A stretch of DNA of 64,000 nucleotides from Aplectana chamaeleonis (Eukaryota > Nematoda > Chromadorea > Rhabditida > Cosmocercidae), in NCBI GenBank assembly GCA_029168955.1, contig JAPDOI010001158.1, forward strand, positions 62,001-126,000. The letters run 5' to 3'. Below the pieces are notes generated by a model that saw nothing but the letters and a program-made list of their open reading frames with translations, had not been told where the DNA came from and made no database searches. A program made the translations under genes and the position numbers. Shown one piece after another: positions 33,609-45,272 of the stretch; positions within the stretch are counted from its first letter, which is position 1; every line of letters begins with the position of its first letter.

Positions 33609-34134
33609 CAGTTTGGTTAGGGACATTTCACCTCTGGACCGCAAAAATGGGCAAAAGCCGGAGACTCTGCTTCTCATTTTTCTGAAATTATTCGTTTATT
33701 CGGCTGAATATTCGAATATTGGGCCGTTCGAATATTCGAATAAACGAATTATTCGAAAAATTGACTTTTCCGAATATTCGAATAAACGAATTATTCGAGA
33801 CATTGACTCTTCCGAATATTCGAATAAACGAATTATTCGAAAAATTGACTTTACCGAATAATCGAATAATTCGAATATTCGATTATTCGTTTATTCGGCC
33901 GAATAGTCGTTTTCCGAATATTCGTTGACATAGTCTAATAGGTACATAAAAGTCCCCACAGAACATCAAATACCGGAGAAAAACTGTACAAAGAAACCTC
34001 TGAAATATATTATTACACCTATTCGGTGTGTGTTGTGCACTGCGGACAAGACGTCAAACCAAACGTCGCAAACGTTTTGAGCTTCGAAATTCTTAGGTGA
34101 CTTCTTTGTTGTCTATTTCCTGTACCAATAACTT

Positions 34135-34626
34135 TTAAAGGCAACATACACGCTCAAAAATGATATCAATTTTATGGAATGAATCGAAGGTCTGAAGCTG
34201 TTAATATTCAGAGATAACGAAAAAGCCGGAAAAATCTACTGAAATGAAGATATAACGGTTCGTTCCATATTGGCCCAGAAATGGACGAGTTGTACCGCAT
34301 TGGCCGAAATGGCGGAGCTAGCGACAAATTTGTTGGGATAACGACGCTATTGTACTCGTACGACCCTTTCTGGAACGCTTACGACGTTAGAATCGTAAAA
34401 AAATAGGTCAAAATTACCGTAATCGAGCATTGAACATTTGTGTTGAGGGGCGGAGCCCGTATCGATGGGCGGGGAAAGGATGATTTTGTGACTCAAAACG
34501 GCTCAAATACGGTCATTTTAACTCGTTTTCAAGTCTTCCAACTTTGTAAGGGCTCTTCTAGGGCTCGTACGACCCCACTAATGTAGTTATCTCAACAACT
34601 TTTGCGAGCGTGTATGCTGCCTTCAA
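34135..34626. mobile_element. TTAA MITE, ACACGCTC subfamily, complete
   Basis: TTAAAGGCAACATACACGCTC to GAGCGTGTATGCTGCCTTCAA. It is nested in the 32620-34899 element and is the reverse-orientation relative of 15190-15676. Confidence 0.88.
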
Positions 34627-35279
34627 AGAATATGATGGGTCAATGCACATTCTTGGATGTTAGAATCTTTCGCGACAAAGAGTATTCAAAAATTCGACCT
34701 CTGTCCCCCAGCTGAAAAGAACGCGGGACAACTGTTACATGACATGGACGGGGTGACCCAATCGGTTGGCTGGATCACGAGATTTTCACCCACTTCCTGG
34801 CCGCTTTCCGCCGTACTTCCGTACTTACTCTTCTCAGAGGGACCCATAGCTCACGTATCCGCAAATGAGCAAGTTTCTCATCGTGGAAACTGCCTTCAAA
34901 ATCTGAATTACGACTTTCAGACGATTCTGATCAATTCTGATTAAAATTTATAAAATTTGGCTCAATATGGTTAAAATCTAACCAGGTATGAACGGCGTTT
35001 GCCCAATCTTTGCAAAATTCACAACGTGGACTGCAATATCAAAATCCGAATCAGCGTACTATCTCGTCTATTAGCAGAAATTTACCCGACACTTGCGGAT
35101 CTCAGGTCGAAATTGATAAAGCCTGATTCATGAATCGATAAAATTTAGCTCCATTTTGACTGGAAATGTAAGACGGGCCAAAATGTCGAATCCAACCCAA
35201 GTCGGCGAAATTGAACCACAATTTAGCGAAAATTTTTCTGAAAGTTCACGAATAGTTTCTCAAAAATTGTCCATAAGAT

Positions 35280-35837
35280 TTAAAGGCAGTGTTCACGATA
35301 AAAAACCGTATTCTAGTTTTGATGCTTTTGTGTAGGTAAGACCACAAAGACGAGGTTAATAGGGAAAAGTTCCCACAAAACTCGGAGAAAAACTGTTCAA
35401 AGCAACCTCTGAAATATTTAATTACGCCTGTTTGGTGTGTTTCGGGAGATTGCAGACAAAACGTCAAACCTTACATCAGAAATGGTCTAGCGCTGCAAAA
35501 AAATCTTAGGTACATAGGTGACTTTGTTTTCTGTTTCTTGTACCGTAAATTCTTTTAAAATGAGGTGAGCCACTGCACATGATTGGATGTTACAATCTTT
35601 CGGGATAAAGAATTATCAAAAATTTGGCTACTTTTCCTCTGATGAAACGAACCATGGACAACTGTTATATGGCGTGGGCAGGATGATCTTAATTGTTCGG
35701 CTGATCCACAAGATTTTCACCCACTTCCTGGCCGTTTTTCGTCGTACTTCCGTCTTTACTCCTCTTATAGGAACCCGAAGCTTACGTTTCCGCGAAAAAA
35801 ATGGACATGTTTTTCTGATCGTCAACACTGCCTTTAA
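35280..35837. mobile_element. TTAA MITE
   Basis: TTAAAGGCAGTGTTCACGATA to ATCGTCAACACTGCCTTTAA. The interior serves as the reference for the split copy at 32620-34899. Confidence 0.88.
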
Positions 35838-36620
35838 TGAAATTTAGCTCCAATCGGATGAGATCAAATGTGAGGTGGGCGACATGCATCCAAGACAGGC
35901 CAGAAACAACCCAAGTCGGGGAAAATTCTACGCAGTTTAGAGCATTTCCTCTGAAACCTCACAAAAAGGTATTCAAAAATTTTTATGTTCAAAAATTGTC
36001 GAAGAAAACGGTCCTCTAGTTTTCACCTGAAATCAAAAAAGTCCGGGCCCTGTTGCAAGAAAAATGTCGAAAAAGGCTAGAATTGAGTTATTAATAGCTC
36101 TATACGGCCTAAAAATTTGCTGTTAATGTACCCTCCTCGCTAGTGAAATTTCAAATGCCGGTTTTATCGTGATCTGATGAAATTCGAATCAATAAAATCG
36201 GAACACGGCCAAAAAATCGGCATCTCTAACAGCTGCATTTGAAGTTGAATCTAAAATTCCATCCTATCTGATAAAAGTTCAAGCCACATTCACCGAACTC
36301 AACTCTGAAGAGGCTGAATTTGACATCAACTCTGTGAAATTCCAGTCCAAAAATGTTGAATCCTAATTCAACTATGAAGGTATACTGTATATTGTTCTAT
36401 GTCAGTCAAAAATGGTTGAAATATAACTTGGAATTGGCAAAAGTTAGCCCGGTTTCTATGAAATTCACCTCAAATTGACCTATTTCTACTTCGAAATCGC
36501 CTAAAAATACCCAAGGTCAGAAAAATTCTTACAGAAATACATTTGATTCAACCAACGGTTTGCGAAGCTCAAGTTTAAAAATTCGCTTACGTAAGTGAAA
36601 CTTTCAAATAAGCTTCACCA
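35838..36620. other. AT-rich non-coding stretch
   Basis: Many short TGAAATTC/GAATTTCA-like words and no open frame of interest. It resembles degraded repeat. Confidence 0.4.
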
Positions 36621-36834
36621 AATTCAATCAACGACATTTCAACCAAATTTTTTCCGAACTGCAACCTGGAAACGACGCAGCTTCAACAGAGAATCGGCGC
36701 ATTTTGAATTCAAGTTTACGAAATCGAACCGAGAATAGATGAACTTCAATCAAAAAGATGCACGAGTTGACCCCCATGTCGAATTTATTAACCATAAGTT
36801 CATGAAATGACGATGATATTAACCCGGATTCTCT

Positions 36835-37455
36835 GCACTTATCTATGATAAACACCCTCAGGCAAGAGCTGTTGCCGTCCGGGCTCCTCCAGTTGACTCG
36901 AACAGCGACAGCAGTGGCCTGGACAAGAACAGAAGCCGACCCGCAGATTGGGAGAACGAGCCGAACTGTCAAGCGGTTCGGCGTTCAAAATCGCCTGTGA
37001 TGGGTTTTTCTCTTATGAATTCGACCCCGAAATCGGTCAACTCTGGACCGAAATCAGCCAATATTAGTCTAAGGTTTCAGCTCAATAAGTCTGAAATCTC
37101 TACATGAAAACTGCTTCTCGCGATGAAAAAGAAAGAATATGCATATAAGTAAGATGAAAGCAACAATAACAATATACATAGTTAATGAGCACATAAGAAA
37201 ATGAAAAATGACATATGATTTCTAGAAACTGTAGAGGAATATCAGGCGATTCTCGGCCCTAGCTGAACGACAAATCGACTCGTGCTCGGAATCTGCGGGT
37301 CGGCTTGTGTTGCTGTCTAGGCCACTGCTTTTCCTGTTCGAGCTCCTATAGGTCACCCGAACAGCAACAGCAGTGACCTGGAGATCGAAAAAAACGAGCC
37401 GAATGTCAGGCGGCTTCGATTTCGGATAGTTGCTGTTCGGGGCACAAAATCGCCT
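36835..37455. repeat. Two copies of the CCGAACTGTC palindromic MITE family
   Basis: Copies at about 36835-36985 and 37245-37430 share GGCCACTGCTGTCGCTGTTCG / GTCACTGCTGTTGCTGTTCGG-type arms and ACGAGCCGAACTGTCA ends. A third copy is at 43589-43744. Frames here come from the repeat. Confidence 0.6.
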
Positions 37456-37764
37456 GAGATGCGTTTTCTGTATCAATTGGAATTTTTTTGCATCAAATTG
37501 TACAGTTTTTAAGAAAATAAGATGAGCATCATGAACGAAGAATTTTCAAAGAGAATTGTTCAATTCACGCGGAGAGGCCTACTTTTGTGAACAAAAAGAA
37601 GTGTTCAGTTTAATACGAAAAATTGGGCGGCACTTGTTTGCAGAACCTACCGTGACGTCGCGAACGCAGCGTCGCCTACGAACAAAGCGGCATGGCCCTA
37701 AACTACAATGCGTAGCTCGGCATCACAATAACGAAGCGAGTAGGTCATTAACTGTAGCATACGT

Positions 37765-38085
37765 CGCACAAGGGTTCTTTTATACTTCCGCCGCCGAGCC
37801 GTGCGGCAAGGTGCATGTCTATGATATTGATCACACAGCGCGGCACCATCAGTATTATAAAACTGCACTTCTTCCAGCCACTCGACTGCGGAAGTGTAAA
37901 CAACCATTAATATCGATCGCGTTGCTCCACGTGATCACTATTAAGGGTCGTTTTTACTCCCGCCGGCAAGCGGCGCGGCACAGTACGCTCCTGTAATATT
38001 GATCGCGCGGCGCGTCACGATCGATATCATAGGCTTGCACTTCGCCGCGTCGCTCTGTGGCGGAAGTATAAATGACCCCTTACGG
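37765..38085. repeat. Two adjacent GC-rich MITEs
   Basis: GGGTTCTTTTATACTTCCGCC to GCGGAAGTGTAAACAACC, and GGGTCGTTTTTACTCCCGCC to GGCGGAAGTATAAATGACCC, each with a GCGCGGC/ATATTGATC centre. Related GCGCGACG repeats flank 37640-37740 and 38090-38190. Confidence 0.65.
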
Positions 38086-38238
38086 AAATGCACTGTACCG
38101 CGCCGCTTGGCGGCAGGACCATAGACGACGCGCCAGGTCATAGCGCGCGCGACGCTAAAGCGACGCCACGTCGGCTGCTCCAAGCCATGATAGATTTACT
38201 AAAACAGGGCCAATTTTATTCAAAATGTGAAACTATAC

Positions 38239-41200
38239 CTTCGGTGTTCGATCGATCTGGTCCTCAGCCTCAACCGAGTTGTTCTCCTCACTGCGCGGGC
38301 TGCCTGGGGAACGTTCTCCGGTGGATCCTTCCTGAAACCGTCTAAGCTTTCGGACAAGTCCTTATAATGTCTGCGACAGATGACGGCAGCTGACCTTGAT
38401 AGCCTTCAGTCCAGGGACCTTCTCGTCCATTTTAAGATAGATCGAATCCGCGTAGGCGTGGAAGCAGCAACGAACCAAGGCGTTTGCTGCTTTGTTGTTG
38501 GTACAGATGAACCCGTGACATTCCAGTACCTGAAAATTCTGGGTTTAAAGGCACAGTCCAACCTCAGAGGTAATTTCTGATATTATGGTCCGGTCGCCGC
38601 CTATAGCAACCCTGCGAAGCGCGCAGTCTCAAAACGCCCCAATAAGCGAGAAAAAAGCTAGGAAAAAGTCGACCACACCCCCTTGAAAGAAAAAGTGGGC
38701 AACGCCCTCTGCCAGGTTTCCGACCTTAATAGGGAAGAGACGCGCGAATGAATTCGTTCAAAACCTATGTTCTTCGATTTGTTTACGGTCTGGCTTCATG
38801 ATGTGGCCTGCTACGGAACGATGGCTGCGAACAACGAGAAAATACAGGCTCGAGTCAACTCGTCCGCAAACTTCTAGACGTTTGAAATTGAAATTTTTGA
38901 GGAGCCGTAATTCCGTTCGTAGTGAGTTTTGAGCGATTCTGGAGACACCATTGTGATCAGCGTGAAATTTCCTCCAAGACAGGCAGAAAAACGAAAAATC
39001 GATTCTGAGGTTGGACTGTGCCTCCAAGACCGTGAGAGTTTCCCTTCAAACTGAAATGCTGTTTACGTAGAGCACTTTTGGTAGATCAATAGGAAATTGC
39101 CTAGAACCTCACCATGTCGATGAAAATAAATTTTCAGAATACCTGTTAAAAAAAACCTAGCTTCAGATTTGCAGTACTTATTTTAAAGGAGAAGCAACAA
39201 AAATTTCTGTCGAATTCAGTGATAAGTCATTTCAAATTTTTACTCAAGCGATGTGTTAGGTGAAGCATCGTTAGAAGATTTGAAAGCGAAATTCGGAAGC
39301 GTTTTTGAAACTTTCGATGTCTGAGCTTAGAGCACAGTTTTGTGCGTAGGGTGGTCGGAAGAAGGTAGTTAGCAGTTAGGAACCATAATTTTGAAGAAAA
39401 AAGCATTTTTCGCAATGTTCGGGAGGAGAAAGGGCAAGATAATGGACGAGATGTTGTGTGGAGCATCATTGAATAGATCTTTGCAGTTAAAAATAATGGT
39501 TTTGCTTAACAAAATATGTGTTTTAGGCCGATTTTCAATTGAAATCAGGGCCATTTCTCTGTATAACCAACTGTAGTATGAAGCATCGTCGGAGAAAATT
39601 GTTTTGACGCAATACTGCTCTTAAAAAATTGCAGAGGTGACAAAAATAGCAATCGTTTTCAGGCAGGTTTCAAGAATAGAACCACTCGAAAACAATCGAA
39701 AATTTCAGTGGGTGTTGCGTGGACGGTCGTCGGAACAAAAATGATTTGAACCAAATTCATAACTCGGGCGAAAGCACCATTGAAAGCACATCCTCAGAGT
39801 AGGACGAAAAAAATTTATTCGAGAAATAGAAATACGTCGCGAGGAACAACGTCAGAATAATTGCTACAACGGCAAACAACATCTTCGTCAGATGAGTATT
39901 AGTTGGAACAAAATCTACGCGTGGGCCGAAACATCGTTGCGACAAATTTGCCAAGAACCAAAACTAGTATACTCTGTTTATTTCAAATTGCACAAGACAC
40001 GGTCTGTCAGCGGCCCTCAATGTACCGTAGTGCACGTCTACGAACGCGTTCTCAGCCGACCCCGGTGAACAAGCGACGACCCCGGTAGGCATGCGAATCA
40101 ATTCACCAGTGCCGCGACGGTGGGACAGGGTCTCTCTACACACCGAGGGAGGAGTTGTCCCTCCTTTTGCGGCTCTAATTCCACTCGGGACCACTTCGCT
40201 CGCATTGAGTAACGTGACGTTTCGAACTGCAAAAAGGGGACAACTCCTCCCCGGGTGTGCAGAGAGCCCCTGTCCCCGCGACGGTGCAGTGTATGGCGTA
40301 TGGTTGAGTGGCGGCGGCACTGATGTATTGATTTGCATGCCCACCGGGGTCGGCAGAGAACGCGATCATGGACGTGCGCTACGATATATAAGGGGCCGGT
40401 GGCGGACCGTGTTTTGTGCAATTCGAGTATACTTCTGCATAGAACACTGTTTTAGGCCCACGTTAAGACCTTGTTTTCAAGATAAAAATCGTTGCCCGGA
40501 ACATCATCAGAAACGGAATCCTTGTCGAAAGAAAAACTATGTGCGAACTGCAACATGGTTGGAGCAAATTCAACTTTGACTTCATGGATGGCCTTCAAAT
40601 ATGGATGGTCGCGAAGAACCTACGACCTGTAAGTGTAAGAACCGACATTCAAGCGGTCTTTTAGGTACTAGCTCTATGACAGGAATTAGTAAACCTAATC
40701 AGGTGATACCTTGACTCCGCTCGTTCGTCTCATTATCGCGGCGAAAATCGGGGGATGCGGTGAGTCGGGAATATTGGCGAATGGAGAGTCAAGCGGCAAA
40801 AATCGCTCACCACCACCTGCAAATGTGACCACAATGGGTGAGCAACATAATCGATACATATCTTTTGAATACATAAGTGTCAGGTGACTGTTTATACTTA
40901 CCCTCAACAGCATACCCCGTGACGTTCACATATCTCACAGCGGCGCAATAGTGCAACGTACTGATTGGGAAAAACGCCGTCTCACTCTTCTTATCACCTT
41001 CAATGTACTCCAGTAAGATTCCATTTGACCAAACGGACAACCTGCAAGTTCATCATTGACTTGCAAGAAATATTCTTCTTGGCGGGGGGGGGGAGGAAAA
41101 TTCACAGAGTCCATAATTCCCAACTTCCACAAATCACAATCTATAACACTGGGGAAATTTGAACCACACGTGCGATTTCAGTTGTGGACAGCCGGCCGGT

Positions 41201-41940
41201 AGGCTGCCATTGCATTAGGCCTATGGTATACTTTGTCGCTGTAATGAGCGACAGGCATGCAATCTAACACAAATCGTGGCGGGACCCGCATCGGAGCAGC
41301 GGCAACGGTGGTCGTAGGAACAGATGTCGCGTGTGGGTCGCAGCGACGTGTCGCGAAGGGCTGACATACTGCAAATGTGCCATAGCCTGTCCCTACCACT
41401 GTCGCTCTCGCTGTGCAGCACTGCGACAGCAACAGATTTAAAGGACGCGAGGCGGTCGCTGTCGCTGTGCAGAGCGACGCGACCGTGTGTCGCAAAAGTA
41501 TACCATACCCCTGAGAGACGTCCTTTTTGCGACGGAAATGTCTGTGGTGGAAGACCTGGCTATTGCCCCGACGCTACGGCTTGTCGTATGTGTGTTAATG
41601 CTCTGATATGAAAGTTTCAGTCGTTGATGCAAATGCAAATATCTAGGTAGCATGGTCTGTAGTGGCTAGCTCATTCATAACAAGTACACGTGGGACAAGG
41701 AAGCTCCCTAAGCCTGCTGGTTCTTGAAATATGTATGAAGGTAGACCACAAAGAAAAGAAGGAAAAGGTAGGAAGTGAGAAAAACACTCACCACGAGTCG
41801 ATACCCCTTGTCTCTGGTGTGTCTTCCACAGGATAGCGTTCTCGTAGTGGTTGTTGTATGCCTTGCAGGCCATCTTTTGTGATCGTCGGCACAGACGATC
41901 CTATGTACAGTACCCGACACCGACAAAGCGGTAGGACCAT
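38239..41940 (-). CDS. PTB/PID-domain protein, five exons
   Basis: Exons are 41792-41940, 40902-41041, 40710-40816, 38395-38529 and 38239-38331. Every junction matches in phase (2, 1, 0, 0). Acceptors are CATTCAG, CTTGCAG, TTTGCAG, TTTTCAG and TTTCAG; donors are GTGAGT, GTAAGT, GTATCA, GTCAGC and GTATAG. The protein has PTB-fold hallmarks: a first strand RCRVLYIGSSVPTI, central WSNGILLEYIEG and ISTLHYCAAVRYVN, then PHPPIFAAIMRRTSGVK and VLECHGFICTNNKAANAL with the C-terminal helix VRCCFHAYADSIYLK. An acidic Ser-rich exon (SEENNSVEAEDQIDR) follows and the frame goes on past 38239. ATG opens the first listed exon (41938-41940), but earlier exons are possible. PTB domains are usually intracellular adaptors. 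The 2.2 kb intron before 38529 contains MITEs and the exons at 39757-40619. Confidence 0.85.
38545..39027. mobile_element. TTAA MITE, CACAGTCCAACCTCAG subfamily
   Basis: TTAAAGGCACAGTCCAACCTC to GAGGTTGGACTGTGCCTCCAA. Its left TTAA lies 14 nt upstream (in gene sense) of the acceptor AG of the PTB exon 38395-38529. Confidence 0.88.
39757..40619 (-). CDS. Two exons with a C-terminal membrane helix, inside the PTB gene intron
   Basis: Exon 40470-40619 (50 codons, acceptor GTCGTAG, donor GTCTTA) reads VLRDHPYLKAIHEVKVEFAP and later SFDKDSVSDDVPGNDFYLEN. The second exon 39757-39963 (acceptor ATACTAG) gives GPRVDFVPTNTHLTK, a helix MLFAVVAIILTLFLATYFYF, a short tail and TGA. Both are phase 0 and read cleanly. 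Without the palindromic MITE 39968-40440 the intron would be about 46 nt. They lie on the same strand between PTB exons whose junction is also phase 0, so they could be alternative 3' exons of the PTB gene or a nested gene missing its start. No family was recognised. Confidence 0.6.
39968..40440. mobile_element. TA-flanked palindromic MITE, family Q, copy 1
   Basis: TATACTCTGTTTATTTCAAAT and, reversed, TATACTCGAATTGCACAAAAC, with GACACGGTC / AACACGGTC. A second palindrome with GGGACAACTCCTCCC arms is nested at about 40110-40290. Confidence 0.82.
41222..41511. repeat. Palindromic MITE (TATGGTATACTTTGTCGC ends)
   Basis: CTATGGTATACTTTGTCGC pairs with GTCGCAAAAGTATACCATA; the centre is rich in GTCGCTG. 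It lies just upstream of the PTB exon 40902-41041. Confidence 0.72.
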
Positions 41941-42200
41941 CTGAATGAGTAGAGAAATTACGTTGAAATTAATGAACAGTGGAATGAATGGCTGCAACGA
42001 CGTAGATAGCGAAATTCGGCGAGCGGATGAACGATGAGATTTGATTGATTAGACTGTTTTTTGAATGGGAATGATAAGTGACACAGCAGTAAAGGTGAAA
42101 GAGAGGTGCGTAGAATGTGCACGTTCAATGGGGAAATACGAAGAGAAAACGTTGGAATTCAATTTCAACAGTAAACGCATACCATGACATTACATGAGGG

Positions 42201-42596
42201 AACGTAAGGTAACGCAACATAACGTAACATAACATAACATAACATAACATAACATAACATAACATAACATAACATAACATAACATAACATAAACATAACA
42301 TAACATAACATAACATAACATAACATAACATAACATGACATGACATGACATGACATAACATAACATAACATGACATGATATGAAACATAACATAACATAA
42401 CATAACATAACATAACATAACATAACATAACATAACATAACATAACATAACATAACATAACATAACATAACATAACACAACATAACATAACATAACATAA
42501 CATAACATAACATAGCATAACTTAACATAACATAACATAGCATAACTTAACATAACATAACATAACATAACATAACATAACATAACATAGCATAAC
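42201..42596. repeat. (ACATA)n pentanucleotide microsatellite
   Basis: About 80 units of CATAA/ACATA with a few variants (CATGA, CATAG). Minus-strand ORFs of MLCYV repeats are artefacts. Confidence 0.97.
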
Positions 42597-42739
42597 GGCT
42601 TCTCCTACTGTTCTTTTTCGGTTATTTTATGATGCCTTCAACTATGCTGTCTTATATTATGCTTCGCTATGTGATGACGTGCGCATCTAATCTGTAATAT
42701 GGTATCCTAAGTTGCGCTCTGCTGTGTGATACATTCTGA

Positions 42740-42975
42740 AATGTAATGTTATGACAGTCATGTTATGCTAAGTTATGTTACGCCATGTCATTTTATATCT
42801 TATTATGTTACGCTATGTTATGATATGTTTTCTCATGGTATGTCATGTAATGTGATGTGATGTGATGTGAATTCATGTCATGTTATGTTATGTTTCACGT
42901 CATGTAATGTAATGTAATGTAATGTAATGTAATGTAATGTAATGTAATGTTATGTTATGTTATGGTATGTTATGT
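42740..42975. repeat. Opposite-sense pentanucleotide tract (TGTAA/TGTTA)
   Basis: Degenerate ATGTTATGTTA words become a regular ATGTA run at 42900-42960. They are the reverse complement of the 42201-42596 tract, so the two could pair. Confidence 0.85.
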
Positions 42976-43220
42976 TATACACAAAAAAGATCAGATAAAC
43001 ATCCTAGACATGACAAAAATGTTGCTATAAAGTCAAATGGTCGAGCATTTATGCTGTCTGCACCGATTCACACAACTTTTTTTGCGAAGCAAAAAGAATG
43101 TTCCCAGACCGGAAAATGTTCTCACAACCAGATCATGATACTCGACCAGTAGATGAATGCACAGAGCGCAGTATGCTATACAGGCAATGTGTGGCCAACT
43201 GGCATTCCCTGTAAAAAAAG

Positions 43221-43449
43221 CTGACAAGGGTCAATTTCTGGGTGTCGACGGAGTGCCAAATGGACGAGGGTGCTCATGAAGTGTTTGCGACGCTGCATGG
43301 CGTCTCTAAACACCTGCAACTAGTTTTTCAACTGGGAGGAGAATTTCATGTGTCGCGGACGACTGTGTTCAAGAAAAGCGGAAAACATCAGTATCAAATG
43401 AAACAGGACGAAGGTAGAAGGGGAATCTGGACTCCTATGATCGATCAAA
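43221..43449 (+). CDS. Possible exon, unrecognised
   Basis: It is open from 43215 and contains MDEGAHEVFATLHGVSKHLQ, LGGEFHVSRTTVFKKSGKHQ and GRRGIWTPMID, ending at an A|GTAAGA donor. The acceptor is poor (AAAAAAAG). The opposite strand is also partly open, so the strand is not certain. Confidence 0.4.
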
Positions 43450-43588
43450 GTAAGAAACATAGTGAGGATACATTTTTTCCTTTCGATTTTCACCTTTCCA
43501 TTAGACGAGGTGATGGTCGAAACGGCTTCTGAATAAAAACTTCTCAAGATGCAATCCCATGAAGAACTTCCAGGACGATTCCCGGTCC

Positions 43589-43744
43589 GAGCCGCCTGAC
43601 AGTCTGGCTCGTTCTACCAATCTGCGAGTCGCCTCGTGTTGCTTTCCGGTCCACTGCTGTTGCTGCTCGAGCTATTCCAAATGACCAAAGTAACAACAAC
43701 AGTGGCCCGGAGATTGACAGAACGAGCCGAACTGTCAGGTGGCT
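43589..43744. repeat. Palindromic MITE, third copy of the CCGAACTGTC family
   Basis: GAGCCGCCTGACAGTCTGGC pairs with GCCGAACTGTCAGGTGGCTC, and CCACTGCTGTTGCTG with CAACAACAGTGG. Confidence 0.78.
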
Positions 43745-43769
43745 CCTATTCCTGTTCGGTACGGATCGA

Positions 43770-44985
43770 GACAAGATTCGCTAAAGAATGATCAGTACGA
43801 TTACCCGTATCGCACTGTGTTCTAACTGTTCTTCAATCATCGACTGACCGGGCCATTGGTCCCTATCCTGAGTTTTAGTTGGCCAACGAAAATTTTGGAA
43901 AGGATGAGCGGGTTTTTTTACGAGAAAGAAAAATAATTGGATTGCATCTTACCGTCCGTCAAAAAAAGACGATCGAAAGAGTTTCTAAAAGTGACATCAG
44001 TCGCCCCAAAGACGCAGAAACACATGATGCTGTGAAAACGAAGAAATAGGACATGCATATTCTCTGTTTCGGAGGCTAATTTCGTTTCTTTCTTTGCGTC
44101 CTCGTGCGGAGCGAGGGTAGAGACAGCGAAAAGGTGTGTGAGAAAAGCAAACGTAGCACACGTGCGCACACGCACGCGATCAACGGCAGTGATTCTCACT
44201 TTGAAACAGAGCATACTCGCAGTAGCTGAGCGCGCTCAACTTTTAAGAGCTTTGGGGGGGGTGGTCAGAGGAAAATTTCTTACACAATTCGAAATTTTAC
44301 CCACTTCGGAGATTTTTTTGGACTCCTACGTGGGTGGAAGACGATCCCTAATTTTCCCCAAGGAGTTGGTACAGGCTATAAAACGGCGAAATTCACATGG
44401 TTCCTATGCGAGCTGATGCGGAGCGGAGGTTAGAGTAAATGAGAGAGCGGAGAGAAGGCGGAGGTCCAGGCGTCGCGCGCGCCGCTCGCGCCTCTAGCGA
44501 TGTGAATTAGAACGTTGTATAGAGGGTACCCCTGGTTGGGCGAAATTCTGATAAAAGGGCAAAAATTGTCATTTACCACCCCCATCATATGTAATCGAGC
44601 CGGATTTTCAATTGATTATCATCCATTTTTACCCAGTAACCGTTCTTGAAATGGCCGGGTAAAGGACGATGACTTGACCAGAATCCCTTCTAATGGATAA
44701 GCCCTAGATCAATAGTGGACGGCGAGTTCGAATCTGAGGTCCGTTCTTCATGCTATGAGTAACATCCCGTATACAGCGGTTATTCTCGGAACATATGTAT
44801 CAGATGTACGGCCCTTTTGACCTCAGTTACAAAGAAACCCCTCAGTATCCTCTCTTTCGGGAGCAATTTTTTTGTTCCTTCGGAAGCGAGGTGAGAGACA
44901 GCGAGAGAGTTCGGGAAAAAGGAGACGCAGCATACGCCCGCACACCCACGCGATTGACAGAAATAAATTTCATTTCGAAATAGAG
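43770..44985. other. MITE-like stretch, no gene
   Basis: Two related blocks (about 44090-44215 and 44875-44990) share GAGAGACAGCGA, ACACACGCACGCGAT and TTTCGAAA.AGAG.ATA words, suggesting arms of a palindromic repeat. A GCGCGCGCCGCTCGCG patch lies at 44474-44495. Confidence 0.45.
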
Positions 44986-44989
44986 AATA

Positions 44990-45272
44990 TACTGTGCTTA
45001 TCTGGGCCGAATTCCGGTCCGCGATTGCGTCTCGACACGCTTTGCGGCCGCACGCTCCCGAGTCAGAAGAGCTTCCAGCGCAGCAGCCGCCGATCTGCTG
45101 ACTCAAGGAGGGTTTTGGACACTGGAAACTTAGAAAATTGGAGGAAATTGTATAGAAAACCCACATCGAGTCGGCTTTGGCGCTGGAAACCCGACTGACT
45201 TGAGCGCGTGCGGCTGCAAAGCGTGTCGAGACTCAACCGAGGACCGGATTTTGGCCCAGAGAAGCACAGTAT
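44990..45272. mobile_element. TA-flanked MITE, family J, copy 1
   Basis: TACTGTGCTTATCTGGGCCG to GCCCAGAGAAGCACAGTA, with GTCTCGACACGCTTTGCGGC arms. Other copies are at 54596-54877 and 58262-58544. Confidence 0.88.

Larger units (their letters stand above)
32708..33937. mobile_element. hAT-like element with GAATATTCG repeats
   Basis: The TIRs are TAGAGTATGTCAAACGAATA and, reversed, TAGACTATGTCAACGAATA; the exact 8-bp duplication ATAGGTAC lies at 32700-32707 and 33938-33945. Subterminal arrays of CGAATATTCGAATAAACGAA create artefact ORFs (NIRINELFEK repeats). Confidence 0.92.
32620..34899. mobile_element. TTAA MITE (degenerate) split by two insertions
   Basis: The same interior as 35280-35837 is recognisable at 32640-32700, 33946-34134 and 34627-34899. 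The ends are TCAAAGGCG and CTGCCTTCAA. It is split by the hAT-like element at 32708-33937 and the TTAA MITE at 34135-34626. Confidence 0.75.

Noticed and set aside
32707..33928. ORFs with NIRINELFEKLT repeats
   Set aside because: They come from GAATATTCGAATAAACGAA arrays in the transposon.
42125..42583. Long minus-strand ORFs of MLCYVMLCYV repeats
   Set aside because: Translation of the (ACATA)n microsatellite; open in all three frames.
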